Part shown: positions 42,069-54,838 of the stretch, piece by piece | Numbering within the stretch: position 1 is the first letter of the stretch | Layout: the number at the start of each line of letters is the position of its first letter | Source: Pycnopodia helianthoides | Lineage: Eukaryota > Echinodermata > Asteroidea > Forcipulatida > Asteriidae | Length of the DNA stretch: 64,000 bases | Assembly: GCA_032158295.1 (NCBI GenBank) | Contig: CM063246.1 | Location: 22,148,135-22,212,134, forward strand | Direction: 5' to 3' | Made by a program: the position numbers and the translations under genes | Notes under the pieces: generated by a model | What the model saw: the letters and a program-made list of their open reading frames with translations, nothing else | Told to the model about the DNA's origin: nothing | The model's database searches: none

Positions 42069-42744
42069 AGAGCAAATTTTGAAACATGATTTTATTTGAT
42101 ATTCATTGTACATATTGTGATAAAATTGTGATCAATGAGGCTTTTTGCAGTATTACTCAATCTACTTGCAGTATGATGTATTTGCTGTTGGAAGCTGCTC
42201 TCAGTGGGCTGATAATCATGAGATTTTCTTTAAGGGTTACTGTGAACTTACGATTGCTAAATGTGGGGAGGTTTGAAGACGAGGTATACAAGGTTTATTA
42301 GTGGATTTCACAATTTTTTATTTTTTGTACTATTTTAGAGCAAATTTTGAAACATGACTTCATTTGATATACATTGCACATATTGTGATAAAATTGTGAT
42401 CAATGAGGTTTTTCGCAGTATTACTCAATCTACTTCCAGTATGATGTATTTGTTTTTTAAACTCCTTATAGGAAAGGACTGTGTTAATTGGCTGGAAGTG
42501 CCCCCATAGAAAAATGGTGCTACCCGTTGTGGCCCTTTAAAACTGTACCTAAATTTCGCTATTGGAATGCTTAAACTGAAGGGCTTTAAAACAATTTTAG
42601 CTGCTCTCAGTGGGCTGATAATCATGAGATTTTCTTTAAGGGTTACTGTGAACTTACGATTGCTAAATGTGGAGAGGTTTGAAGACGAGGTATTCAAGGT
42701 TTATTAGTGGATTTCAGAAATTTTTATTTTTTTGTACTATTTTT
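42069..42744 (+). repeat. Direct tandem duplication, second copy with about 147 extra bases
   Basis: Copy 1 (42069-42336) and copy 2 (42337-42744) both begin AGAGCAAATTTTGAAACATGA. Both contain GCTGCTCTCAGTGGGCTG and end near TTTGTACTATTTT. Copy 2 carries about 147 bases (roughly 42,453-42,599) where copy 1 has about nine. Either copy 2 has an insertion or copy 1 a deletion. Confidence 0.88.
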
Positions 42745-45370
42745 TCGGGGGGGGGGGTATATTTGAGCCTAATATGTATATAATATTGATCTTTTATCTG
42801 TGGTAAGATTGCTTAAGTTTAGCCTTGAACATTTTTATTTGAGTGCCAATGAGGGAACACCTGCCAAGGCAACTACTGCCATGCCCTGTTATAGATAGTT
42901 GAAACTTGATGCAAGCAAAGATTGACAGTGCAAATATTGAAATTCAAAAAAAGAATAAATTGCATCTAGTATTTTAATGTCATTTCCATAACATTCTGCT
43001 TCGCAATCACATCATGTCAGCTTTCCTTTTAACATTTTACAGTACCATGGCATTATTTCACTAAATGTTTATTCTGTGTATGTACCCAGTTTTAAAATTT
43101 TAATGTTTTTACCATTTCTGAAAAGGTTTTAGTTAATAGAATGTCATTTTTAACGAATACCTAAAGGAATTTTAAAGACATTTTTACAACTGTGTTGAAA
43201 GTAATTTGCCAAACATCATAACTTGGTATTGTCTGCCATCTGATTTTTAAACCCCAGCGGTGTCGAGGGTCGTTTCAATAGGCCCCAAAAATGTAGACTG
43301 GGTATTGGCAGGGCCAATGAAATCGCCCCTATTTATAACACATTCTGTTTAAACCAGAGATGAAACTGGTCAAAGATAGTGCTTGTCATACCGAATCAGC
43401 ACAGACCTTTCTGAAAGTTCAAAAAATTGGGGATGTCAGCTCTGTTGACTTCAGTCATTGCTTGTAACATTTTTGATTCGCAATTTAAAAAAATGCTTTG
43501 TATCACCATTACAGGTTTACCCTGCTTCAGTGTTTCAATGAACTGTGGCTTTATTTTGAAATTGTATAATATAGGTGTAACAAAAAAAACATGATAAAAT
43601 TGTGATCATTGAGACGTAAACCAAATTGCATCAGCCAATTGCTTGTGACCAAAAACATTTCATTTAGTACATCAAACCAACTTTAAGCCCTGATACACAA
43701 AAATAGTGAGTTATTGTAAATCTTGTTTTTTAAATCTTGTTTTTTAAAATTTTATTTAGCTTTAGGTTATTTTGACCAGTACAACTCATTAGGTCTATTC
43801 ATAAAATTGTTGAAAATATAAATTGTTTGTAAAGTTTTGGATTTACGAGCATCTACATGTATTAACTGTCTTTGTGATAATTGAAAATAAACTAGTATCT
43901 TTAATGGGATATAGCGCTTACCATTAGGTTGTTTTGGGGTGTCTTTTCAACCACTAACTTGATTAATTTTTGGCCTCCAAGGAGCAAAAAATGGTGTCAA
44001 CTGTTTGGCGCCCTCTAGAGTCTAGATAAACTTTACAATTACAGGTATCACATGACACTTTTGCATTGTTTCAAACTCGACCCAACTGGGAAGTTTATTA
44101 CATAATAACCTGATTTACTTTATCCCGTAGCCTCTTATATCAATAGACATGTATGCATACAAATGACAACAATTTACCGGCCTCGTGCCAAACATGTTAC
44201 ACCGTTGACGAAAGCATGTGCAATTAATACACTGTGCAATGGCAAAAAAGGCTGTTCCTGCAACCAACGAACAGTACCGAAAAACCCTCAAATACACACA
44301 TTTTTCAAGAAAACATTAATTTTACATCTTTTTAACATCTGGAGTGGTGACCCGTGTCATTCAAGGATCATTTTGACTCAGAGCCACATACAAACTGGCA
44401 AGAAGAACCCTCGACATTACCATTACATGGTAAATGAGAGGGCAATTTGCTGTGATGATGGAAAGGTCGAGTTGGACCAAACAATTGTACCAATCTCTAA
44501 GAAGAGATATCCTCAAAAGTCTGTCTCGGTAGCATTTAAACATAGTCAAACTCTCCTCTAACAAACAAAATATTACACCAAAGCAAACGATACATTTCTT
44601 TAAAGAGTAACGTGCAGCTTACCGAAGGTTTTAAGGTGAACTTTCCACTTCAGGTTGCGCCTGTCAAAAAGTTGTCTGAATTGAAATTTCGCGCACGACA
44701 CAATATTAATATAAGGTGTCCCTGAAGGGACACTTCCGCATCTCGAAAACTGCTATATACGCATCTTTTGCGAAACATCGTACATGTTGCCGTGATTAAC
44801 ACTTTATGCTTATGTATAGTTACATTGCAATTTGTTTTGGTATGGAATCCCAAAACGTGAGAATGACTTAATTCTCGCAATGATAATGTGGTGATATCAA
44901 ATTTGCGATTTCTCTTCAGGGCTACCATACTTTCTTTCAAAACTTCCGCGCGCTCGTTCTGTGTCATCTTGAAAACTACGATGCGACCTGTGACATCACA
45001 TGTTTACAAAAGAGCAACTGAGCCTGGTCTTCCGGCGGGCACAGCGCAATGGAAGAATACAACAAATCTTATGTTTTATGGAGATCGCACTGTCTGATTT
45101 TTCTTAACTTTTGATATGAAGAAAGGGGGGACATCTTAAAAACTGTACAGCTGTTGCTTTTGTAAATTTTGAATTTATGTGAAAATTATGACACAAAATA
45201 TAAATTTTCTCATTGAGCCTGTGTAGCATCTTGCCCGTCAGGAAATGCATTATAATGTACGAGGTCACCACTTTGTAAACAAATGTAACATGGTCTATAT
45301 TATAACAACAAATAAATACACAATACAAAAGACATACACAGACAAAAAACAAAACAAAGATAGGAGGACC

Positions 45371-46380
45371 AGACTGTTTCCTACATTAGTAATGCTATTG
45401 ACAACAAGCAAATTTCAATTGGTATTTTCCTAGACCTTTGAAAGGCTTTTGACACTGTAAACGATGATATACTCATTCAAAAGGGGGCATATTGGAGTTC
45501 GTGGGGTTGCATTGGACTGGTTCCGGGGTTATTTGTCGCATAGGAAACAATTTGTATCTTATAATTTATCAAGTTCATCACATAAAACAATTTGCGGTGT
45601 CCCCCAGGGGTCTGTACTCGGGCCTGCGTTATTTATCATCTACGTTAATGATATAAATTATGTAATTCTTCTGACATGTTTTCATTCTGTCTTTTTGCAG
45701 ACGATACAAACATATTATACAATTACCATGATGTGGACGAGGCAGTAAACAATGTTAATATTGAACTTGTTAAGATAAGTAATTGGCTTTTATCCAATAG
45801 ATTGTCAGTTAGTCTGCTAAAAACGAATTATATCGTTTTCAGTTCCAGACAACATAAATAAGTTCGACATGCCGATATTCTTCGAAATGGCATAGTTCTT
45901 AACCAAGTAAGTAGCACCAAATTTTTAGGAATATATATTGATAAAAAACTTTTGTGGAACAAGCATGTAAAAGTCTTGGCTGATAAGGTTTCTAAAAATA
46001 TTGGTATTATGAGAAGATTGAAGTTTATCTTGTCTACAAATATCCTTTTTAACAATTTATAATTCTCTCATACTGTCTTATCTCAACTTGCTATACTTAC
46101 TTGGGGTAACACTACAGTTAAACACCGTAACAAACTTTTTCTCTTGCAAAAGAAAGCTATCCGGCGTATAATAAGTAATTCTGGGTACCTTGATCACACA
46201 GGGCCATTGTTTCGAGAGCTAAGAGTCCTTAAATTCGATGATTTGTACAATCTTAATCTTGGTAAAAAGTATGTAAAAGTATAAAAGGGCCTATTGCCCA
46301 GCGAATTCAATTGTCTTTTTACTTTGTGTTCAACGGTTCGTTGTGTTCAACGTAAAAATAAATGTTTATTGAATTGAATT
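45371..46380 (+). pseudogene. Dead non-LTR retrotransposon, reverse transcriptase relic
   Basis: Pieces of a reverse transcriptase of the Jockey/CR1 type are readable in shifting frames: a DL-stop-KAFDTVN block near 45,433 with TGA inside, then VALDWFRGYLSHRKQF, GVPQGSVLGPALFIIYVNDI and CLFADDTNILYN (the catalytic ADD block), then KFLGIYIDKKLLWNKHV. At least two frameshifts and several stop codons break it. The 5' part is missing. It ends with TTATTGAATTGAATT, a short tail repeat as in many LINEs, just before a CAA microsatellite. It cannot make a working enzyme. Confidence 0.92.
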
Positions 46381-46407
46381 AGTAGCCACACCCAACAAGA
46401 CCAACAA

Positions 46408-46408
46408 T

Positions 46409-46495
<87 letters not shown>
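46408..46495 (+). repeat. CAA microsatellite
   Basis: About 29 CAA units with one CAC interruption lie immediately after the retrotransposon tail. A shorter CAA-rich stretch lies around 50,005-50,060 in an aquaporin intron. Confidence 0.95.
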
Positions 46496-47577
46496 CATTA
46501 TATAGCCGCACCATGCAATATTCCACACCTACCTAGTTTTTTTTGTATCTACCTACAATACAAAAATGAATAATTCAAACTGCAATAAATTTAGATATGA
46601 AATCCATAACTATTCATAACAAACGTATGTACAGGCACATTACAGGTCACACGCATGCGCACAAAGGAATGTCCAACCGTGAGTAGTAGAAGTTTTACAC
46701 CCCAACATAATTCGTGATGCGAGGCAACCAACAACTTGTGTTAAGTCAACATTATCTCCTCACACTATTTGGTACAACAAATTTCAAAACATACGAAAAA
46801 ATATCCCCTCAATATAATAATGTTAAAAAATGTTAAATAATATTTGCATAATAACAATAACATTTGTTACATAATAAGAAGACGTTATTAATACACTAAA
46901 AAGGTATTTAAGAATAAGCACTGGATCATGTCTCAAAGGTTCTCGTCTCGGAAACCCTCTATCTCGTAGACTCCCGTCAAGCATATTTCATTGTTGAAAA
47001 AATATTAATACATTAATTGGCTTATTTCAAACAGTATGGTTATATACATAAAGACAACTATTAATTATTTCAAAACATATTCAACATTTATAAAAGATAA
47101 TTTATATATTTCATTTTTGTTTTTGAACATAAGTAATAACGAAAACTTATTTCGCGCCAAGGTCCGCCTAAAAGACGCTCAAGGCGCTTCATAAAGAAAT
47201 AATTTAAAAAGGTAAGGCCAAAACACACTTTATCTTAGTAATTAACCCACAAATCAAAGAAATTCTAAAACAACAATGCAATTGTAAAAAAGACACTAAC
47301 AAGTCTTAAACTTAAAATGTTTCATATCAACCAAACATTCCTAAGGAGAAACAACATTGGAAACATAACATTTCGAACAGATTTGTAGTTCGAAAACCCG
47401 ATGCTCAAACCACCCTAACAAACGGCAAATGTAGCCGATGGTGCAGACTGAGTACATCAGAAGACAGTAGAGTTCAGTCATTAATATCGCAATAAAAAGT
47501 ATGTGCGTGGTGTACAGTGAGGGATGAAGTGAGTTCAACTTGACTAAAGCGTCCGTAGAGGGCGCCTGTAGGTGAAA

Positions 47578-50500
47578 TCATATCTTGGTCCCTCTACCAC
47601 CTGCCTCGTCAGTCGTGTGTCCGTGGTTGATGACGCTGAGGTCAATGTCACCAGGTGCATTGTCATCGTCCGCGACGTCGTACTCGCACGATATACATTT
47701 CCTCATTCGGCTGGAGTTGGCGGAGGGGGCGAGGACCATGTCGTACAACGCCGCAGCTATGATACCTCCCAGGATCGGTCCGACCCAGTACACCTTAAAT
47801 AAATCACAAAAGGGAAAAAATAAAATAAAGATTGGAAGTACACTGGCCGCACTAACAATAGGAGGCAACGTATACCTTTGGTTTTGGGAATCGTTCGATT
47901 GTTTTAATCCTATATAAATGTAGATATATACAATAAAACTAACCGGTGAAAATATCATTCCAAAAGGTGGTAGCTTTGAGATATTGCCGAAAATCCGGAG
48001 CGGTTATGTCCACGCAGGAAGAATAATATGCAAATGGAATACACAATCTGAGGAGCGTTTCTGACGAAACGCTTCTCAGATTCAAATTTGTTCTGATAAA
48101 AACTGATATATTTTTCCATAACCACATTACTTCGAAGTGAAATGATTCTCAAAATACTTTATACTATCGAAAGCTGCTGTACTTCTAACCAAGTAAGTTT
48201 TTATTATATGGGTTTTGAGGCATTGCATGGTGAGGTATCAATCTATATTCGGTTTGCGGTAACACCATGTGTATAAATATCTACTTTGCTGTGTAGATTG
48301 TGCTCTTTAGAGAACTTGTCTTGCTATTTATTCTACTACCGCGGAGTAGATTTTCGGAATTCGGGAGACTGCTCAGTTCTGAAAAGAACTGAACAGTTTT
48401 TATTGCCATTAATTTTAAGAGTGATTACCAAACGTATACGTTCCCTCTTAACCAATCCGAATAATCTAGCCGAAGCCATAACATTCGGACAGGGTTACGG
48501 TTCATAATGGCGTACAAAGGCATTCAAACTGAGGACTTTCAACACTACAGAATGACCTGGACAATCTAACATTACATGTACGGGTAATTTTGCCGTGTGG
48601 GGTTGGCAATTGGGGGCCCGGGGCGGTGAGTGTTGTGATGCCCATAATCCTATTAAAAAAATCACGGTGAATCTAATGCCTTGAAAGCTGGATGCTGAAG
48701 GTTAAACAAAATCCCAACATCGTTTTCATGACTTTTAGTTGTTGTTGGAGTCCAATAACGTAGGCGTGATCACACACACAAAGATGACTTGGTTCACAAT
48801 GTCAGGTGTGCACGGGTCTAACAATGAGCAACGTAACACCCCGGAGGGGGGGGGGGGGGTGGTGGTTGTGGACTTTCATGGTGCAATCTACTGGAACCAT
48901 TGATATTCCAGTCACGTGATAATCATTGCCACAATCCTATAATACACATTCAAAAATACACCCATTTAGTTTTATTTTTTGTTTCTTTCTAGAGACCTAT
49001 AGTTGTCCCTGGGTATAATCTGGGAAGTTATTGGCGCCAGCAACATTCACGGTGTCAACAGTGCTTACGGAACTATTCTATCCAAGGATTTTCTGGAAAG
49101 TTATTGGCGCCAGCAACATGTCAACAGTGCTGGAACTATTCTATCAAAGGATTGTAACTCGTGTATAGCTATTGTTCAGAAACTACGAAGGCACTGAGTA
49201 ACAATCCACGACAGTTTTTGCGTAAATCGTGAAACTCACGAGAGGTTTCAAAGCACTTAGCCACCACATTACTAGGAATAACTTGAACATCAAACAGTTT
49301 ACTCTTGTTGCAGCGATTTTGACGACGCTGACCTGATCATCTTGAGGCAAATTTAAGTTAGTGAGGATGCTTTTGTTGAGACGTATTCCATCTTTTACCA
49401 TATGGAAGTACCACCCACGCCTGGGAATAGTCTTACTATAGATAGACAGCGCTCTACAAATGCTATTATTATCATTATCACAGTATTACTGTAGTGATAA
49501 CGGTATCAATGTTGTACCTTTTCTTGGTTCCACAGTTTGCCAAACCAACGCTGTGTCAGCTGTGTCAACGTTATCTACTTATCCAAGGTGACCGCACAGT
49601 ACTAAAGCTTTCCACGGAATGCCACATTTTATTGATCAACATACATAAAGAATTTGTTTTTCCCTGTTAAAAAAAACTAAACAACTGTTGCAGACAATGT
49701 GGTTTCTGTTAGGTTAAGGCCCCTTGAAAATTTATCACATTGTCGCACATCAATAGTAAAAACAAAGACCCGTTTTACTCTTCTCTCAGAGTGTAAGGAC
49801 ACCTGTATAAAACCTTACCCAGTGTGCGGTATAGTTTCCTGATATAACCGCCGATGCAAAAGTACGAGCCGGGTTCATGCTAGCACCAGTGATTCGTATC
49901 TGTATGGTAGCCATAAAAAATAAAGAAAACATGTAATAGTAATCATATTAAAACATCGAATGGATGCCGCCACAATATCCCACAACAAAAGCATAAACAA
50001 CAACAACAATAACAACAACAACATCAACATACAAACCCCTAAAACTACAACAACAACAACAGAGGCGACGAGAAAGAAAACAAACACAACGGCACTATGC
50101 AACAAAGAAACAACGAAGATGTAATCGTCTAAACTCTAAATTAAAATTATAATTCGAGGCAAGACCACCGTATCAGAGGCGGCTACAGAGGGTCATTGGG
50201 AGGAAGCAGTTACGTAACCGGAGCCCCCCTCCCCGCTTAGAATCCTTGCCCCCCCCCCCCGAAAGAAAAAAAACGCACAAATGAATGGTTCGATACATTA
50301 AAATAGCCCTCTGAATTATGTCTTTGCCGTGCTTGAACCTTACCCCACCCCCATTACAAACAGCGTATAGGCAAAGAGAAGGGCGTGGCTCAAACGAACC
50401 ACGTGTCAAAAGCTGACGGCCGACGGCGAGCTTCAGTTTTTGCATCATTTTTAAAAAGATACACTTTCTAGTAATTAATGGCTTCAATCTGAAGGACTAG

Positions 50501-51732
50501 TATTAACTAACTGGGATGAGTTTCTATAATAACAATTGTATAAAATTCGAACAGCGCCCTCAATATGGGGTGTGGTGAGACTGTACTGCTCCCGGCGCAA
50601 AAAATTCAACACCATCTCAATAATTTTATCGTTACTCATCACCACCCCAAAGGGTGTGAAATCATGGTGAAACCTATACTTGGTGGAAACAGCAAATTAT
50701 TGTCTTTTCATGTTACCGGACCATTTATGGCTATGACTATGAGTTGTATCTTTCTTTTCCTTCCATCGTACACGAGAACACATATTTTTCGAAGGGCATA
50801 TTGTTACAACGTGTACGCCCACAACAACTATAAAATTAATAGGCCAGTGCGTTTTACTTGTCCACTGAAAATTTTAGAGTAGCCAAGATTTTAATGGTAG
50901 CAATCACAACCAGTTTAATGAAGTTACATTCACACACTCAAAAAACCCATAAATCAACACATTAACAAAATGTGGTATTCGCGGTGACCACAAAACTAGC
51001 CTGTAGTAGCACTAGCAGTTTTCTCGACAATGTACGCCAGGCTAGTGTTATTGGGTGAGCCTTGACAGTTAGGTTAAACTAATTAAACACAAAACTGTTT
51101 TAATAATTAATCATATGCAACCGCAAGCAAATAAAGCCAACTTATAAATACATGATATCTTCAACTGAACTCACCGCGGCAAAGTGGCCAAGAGCGACGG
51201 ACAGACCAATCGCCAGTGGGCCGGAGCCTGTGAAGCCCTTGCGGTGCGGATCAACTGTGGAAAACACGGTGAAAACCAGCTGAAACGTGAGTAAAATCTC
51301 CACGAACAGGGCCTGGTACTCCTTCACCCCCACCTGGGGTGCCGTAACGCCGTATGCGGCCCCGGTTGCCCAACTGCTCTCGGTGGTCAGACCAAAGAGA
51401 ATACCGGAGGCAGAGATTCCTCCGAGGACCTGGGCGACGCAGTAGAGGATGGCTTTCAACGGGGTGATCTGGTGAGTGACCAGGAATGCGATGGTCACGG
51501 CAGGGTTGAGGTGTCCGCCGCTGATGTGGGCCGTACAGTGGACAAGGGTGGCAATGCCCAACCCAAACGCCAGGGAGATCTTCAGTAAATCAGGGGTCTC
51601 ACTACCAAACGTCACCGTGGAGGCTAGACCGAGGAACACGAAGAACAGGGTACCTATGTACTCGGCGAGGCACGCCCTCCAAAACAGCGTTGAGCGTATC
51701 TCATCGCTCATTTTATCCACCACTTGCGGCAT
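47578..51732 (-). CDS. Aquaporin, AQP1/AQP4-like water channel
   Basis: This is a plasma-membrane channel for water. Coding exons in transcript order are 51175-51732, 49819-49899 and 47578-47793, 284 residues, with six membrane segments expected. The first NPA is in GGHLNPAVT (residues 76-78) and the second in GASMNPARTF (195-197). The filter residues Phe56, His183, Ala192 and Arg198 match the pattern of water-specific channels; human AQP1 has Cys where this has Ala, as AQP4 does. The last exon starts VYWVGPILGG and ends in an acidic tail with DVADDDNAPGDID. I chose the ATG at 51732 because a splice-acceptor-like TTTGTTTAG lies just upstream. The longer frame from 51756 would read through that site. 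A 5' exon with the leader is therefore likely further right. Intron 1 holds CAA-rich sequence and intron 2 a dispersed repeat. Confidence 0.93.
47944..48216. mobile_element. Repeat family with GAGAAACGTTTC core, copy in aquaporin intron 2
   Basis: CTGAGGAGCGTTTCTGACGA and AACGCTTCTCAGATTCAAAT form an inverted core. The right half (ACCACATTACTTCGAAG, ATTCTCAAAATACTTTATAC, AAGTAAGTTTTTATTA) matches the end of 11866-12160. The left half differs, so this may be a different subfamily. Confidence 0.5.
49023..49156 (+). repeat. Short tandem duplication of about 70 bp
   Basis: AAGTTATTGGCGCCAGCAAC occurs at the start of two adjacent units. Both continue through TGTCAACAGTGCT and GGAACTATTCTATC, with small deletions in the second. 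It lies in aquaporin intron 2. Confidence 0.85.
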
Positions 51733-52138
51733 CTTTCCCTCAGTGTCTCTAAACAAAGCCAGACGAAAAAGTTATTTTCAATGAATGAAATAGTCCTCTA
51801 TGATGTTTAATAGTCAGACACACATCCCAGTTTCAAGGCAGAGAATGAACTAAGCAGTAAAATTCAAAGTCTATTGTTTTTATAGTGTCCACCTCATCAC
51901 CAACATCATCAGTTCAGTATGCACACGTCCATCCACACAGGGCTACCCTCAATAATGATGAACGTAAAAACTAAAGCATACGTACAAACCAAAGATAGTA
52001 GGCGCGAGATACGATCTTTGGTACAAACTACTGCAATCTGTACTAACTAATATAATTACATATCCTGTGAATGTGATTGTAGGTCGTGTGTAGTGCGTAC
52101 TGTGTAGAAACGCGGGGGGCGTTCACCGATTTGGTTAA

Positions 52139-52526
52139 AGGGCACACGTTGGATTGGGCGATTTGGGCCATAAAGCGTTTGAAAGCGTTTGGTATGAAAT
52201 GAATATGGTTGGGAAAAAATAATTTTTAAAAGTAGAATATAACGATCCACACAAATATGCCTTGAAATTGTTTGATTTTTCTTTTATTTTGTGAACCAAT
52301 ACGGTCCGCACTTTTTGTGGCAGAACCAAATATTTGACTCCACATTTAAATGGCGGACCGTGTTAGTTCACAAAGTAAAAGTAAAACCACACAATTTCGA
52401 GGCAATTTTTGTGTGGACCATTACTACTTTTTAATCATCTTTCCAACCATATTTATTTCATTCATTACAAGCGCTTTCAAACGCTTTTTATAGCCCAAAT
52501 CGTCAAATCCAAGGCAACGAATCCCT
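52139..52526. mobile_element. TTAA miniature element with long inverted arms, copy 1
   Basis: TTAA flanks it at 52135-52138 and 52527-52530. The ends read AGGGCACACGTTGGATTGGG and, inverted, AGGGATTCGTTGCCTTGGAT, followed by a shared CGATTTGGGC. The pairing continues inward (CCATATT, CACACAAATATGCC, GGTCCGC), so almost the whole element can fold back. A second copy is at 61591-61934. Confidence 0.9.
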
Positions 52527-54160
52527 TTAAAACATTTTATCGTCAGACCCATGGTGTGTGGTTATATAAGCATTTCGTTTGGATTTTCCCACTTTTGCAA
52601 AGTCATTCCCACTTTAATGGACCATTCCACATAAGAGGGGGGGGGGATTAGTTTCCAGAGTTGTATAGTTTTTTATGAGCCGGAAAATTAATTGCTAGCA
52701 TTCATTTGTGCACAAAATCTGCAACCATTGTATACTAACACTATACATAGCTACCCGGATCTAACACTCTGAAAGTGAAACCAAAATGGATTATTTACTT
52801 TTTGTCAAAGCAGAACATTATTTGTAGAGCGATGGAACCCTGAATCTGATTACCGCGAGAGAAACCAATGTATCCACATACTACATATTGTATAACTATT
52901 GATACATTGTAATTTGTTCTCTTAAAAACAATCAACACTCACCACCACCAGATCACAGAGTGAGTGCTGGGTTGACATTTCGCAGACTGCATGCATCATG
53001 CTACGTAGGTTATGTTATTTTGCAGACATCATTTCGAACAAAGTTGATGTCACCTTTAACTCCCCAATGACGTTATTGGTTCTTGACACAATCGCTTACG
53101 AGCCCCCCCCCCCCCCGTTTATTTACAAGTTGCATTTTTACGTACTAACTGTTCAACGATCGTTACAAAAATGATGTCCTTTTTATCTGTGATCCTTGTC
53201 AGTTTTCCCGACTTTCATGATCACTAATGGAAAATGACTGCATCACAAAATATCGGACCCGGCCACTTTAAAAATGAAAGCCACTTTGTAGCTATTGCAT
53301 TACCATGCCCGACATGGTGACAGAGTGTATACACCCCCAATGTTCCTATACTTTTACACACTATGTTCCTATATATTTTCTGAGATTCCAAGCACACAAT
53401 TAAGACACAATACGGGGAGGGGGTACCACCGTACATTCCACATTCAGAAGCACAAGCATACTTTGGATAATAAAATACGAAGTTGTTATGCTTTAGTTTT
53501 AGCATCAGAACAAAATAAACTGGGAACATAACATGACTAGAGAGAGAAAGAGAAAAAAGAGAGAGAGATGCAGAAAGCACTACAGAGAAGCAAGGGGTAA
53601 AACAATGAATACGTAGACAAATGGGGGTTAAAGGTTGGTGGGAAGGGGCTGGTTTGACCACAAGAAGTTGGAAACACAAAATCGAAGGTGGAAGAGAGAG
53701 AAAAAGTAATTAATTAGTGAATAAGGCAGACTAAAAAGGAGGATATCTATGATGGGGAAAAGGAGAAGGCAAAGACAGGTTATTAATTAGTCATCATGAC
53801 TAACAACCACTTAAAACTAATAACCACTAACCATTAATAATTACTAATAACTATTAATTTGTAGATTCAAGAGGGAAGTTCCTTCTTGGATGTTCAGACC
53901 ATGGGGTTGAATGGTCTGGAGGTGCCTTATCCACAGTTTCTCCCTACTCAGATGAACAGTCTCTCTGTGGTTACCTAGTGCTTCAATTCCCTGTAAAATC
54001 ATGTCAGAAATGGAGTGATTAGGATGATTGAAGTGATGTCCTACATGTGTACCCAGCTTTTTGGGTGTTGACTATGGACCTGTGGCCGTATAGAAACGCC
54101 TCTTGAGTGTAGTTATTGTTTCACATGCACCACCACTAATCTCATCTATCTAAACAATAT

Positions 54161-54282
54161 CTTGCATAGTTTATGGTTATAGCCTTTGAGAAAGACTCTG
54201 CTAGCGTCAAAACGTCAGACAATGATTAACTATTTTTTGCATTTTTCTACCACAGGTCCTTTTGGTTGGTAAGCCATTTTGC
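54161..54282. repeat. Single-arm copy of the GACGTTTCG foldback family
   Basis: It is the reverse-complement match to 729-830: TAGCCTTTGAGAAAGACTCTG, a diverged GCGTCAAAACGTCAG, TTTTTTGCATTTTTCTACCA and CTTTTGGTTGG. Only one arm is present here, so the long hairpin of the first copy is absent. Confidence 0.75.
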
Positions 54283-54617
54283 AACAGATAATTCTAGTTT
54301 CTCACATACAGATTTAATAATAATGGGTTTTTCAATGAAATAACGCAGAATACAAACATAGAAGCCAACACCCCAGAGCCAAAACTGCACCGAATGATAG
54401 TTAGAATTAAAGGGCCAAAACATTTTTTTAACGGGGTGTACTTTGGTAGCCAAAGGGGCTCAACAACAGCTAATCTCTGAAACTACTATTTATAGAAAAG
54501 GAAAGCTTGCTCATTTAGATGTCATCTGTGGTGGAAGTCGGGTCAGAGCATAGAGCAAGTTCCTTGCTCTATGGTCAGAGACAAAGAGTCAAACCGGAAG
54601 GGCAGTATAGCGGATGT

Positions 54618-54838
54618 CTAGACTTGTGGACAAGTCGTTAAATGCCTGACGCGGTGAAAGTGAAACGGACTCCTGTCGCAACTATCTTGTGAGACTGCTG
54701 CTCTGTGCGAGACTACTGCGAGAGCAGAAGTCTCGCGGGGGGCAGCGGTCCCGCGAGAACATCGCCAGTGTCGCGAGATTCACGGAGTGAGTCGGAACGC
54801 TATCACCGACAAACATTAACGACTTGTCCACAAGTCTA
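54618..54838. mobile_element. hAT-like miniature element, TAGACTTGTGG family, copy 1
   Basis: This 221-bp element has perfect 23-bp inverted ends starting TAGACTTGTGGACAAGTCG. It is flanked by an 8-bp direct repeat GCGGATGT (54610-54617 and 54839-54846). One extra C sits between the left duplication and the inverted end. The interior is rich in CTCGCGAG-like words. There is no coding capacity. Confidence 0.92.

Larger units (their letters stand above)
41591..47577. other. Gene-free repeat cluster between esterase and aquaporin genes
   Basis: It holds the esterase 3' UTR, an inverted tRNA-like element (41727-41964), a tandem duplication (42069-42744), a retrotransposon relic (45371-46380) and a CAA microsatellite (46408-46495). 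From 43,000 to 45,300 nothing clear was found. The aquaporin 3' UTR, on the minus strand, must lie at its right end. Confidence 0.6.

Noticed and set aside
45464..45861. A working reverse transcriptase gene
   Set aside because: The conserved blocks lie in different frames with internal stops, and the 5' part is missing.
53224..53679. 151-codon minus-strand frame
   Set aside because: A low-complexity Ser/Leu stretch from a GA-rich repeat accounts for its middle; no domain was recognised.
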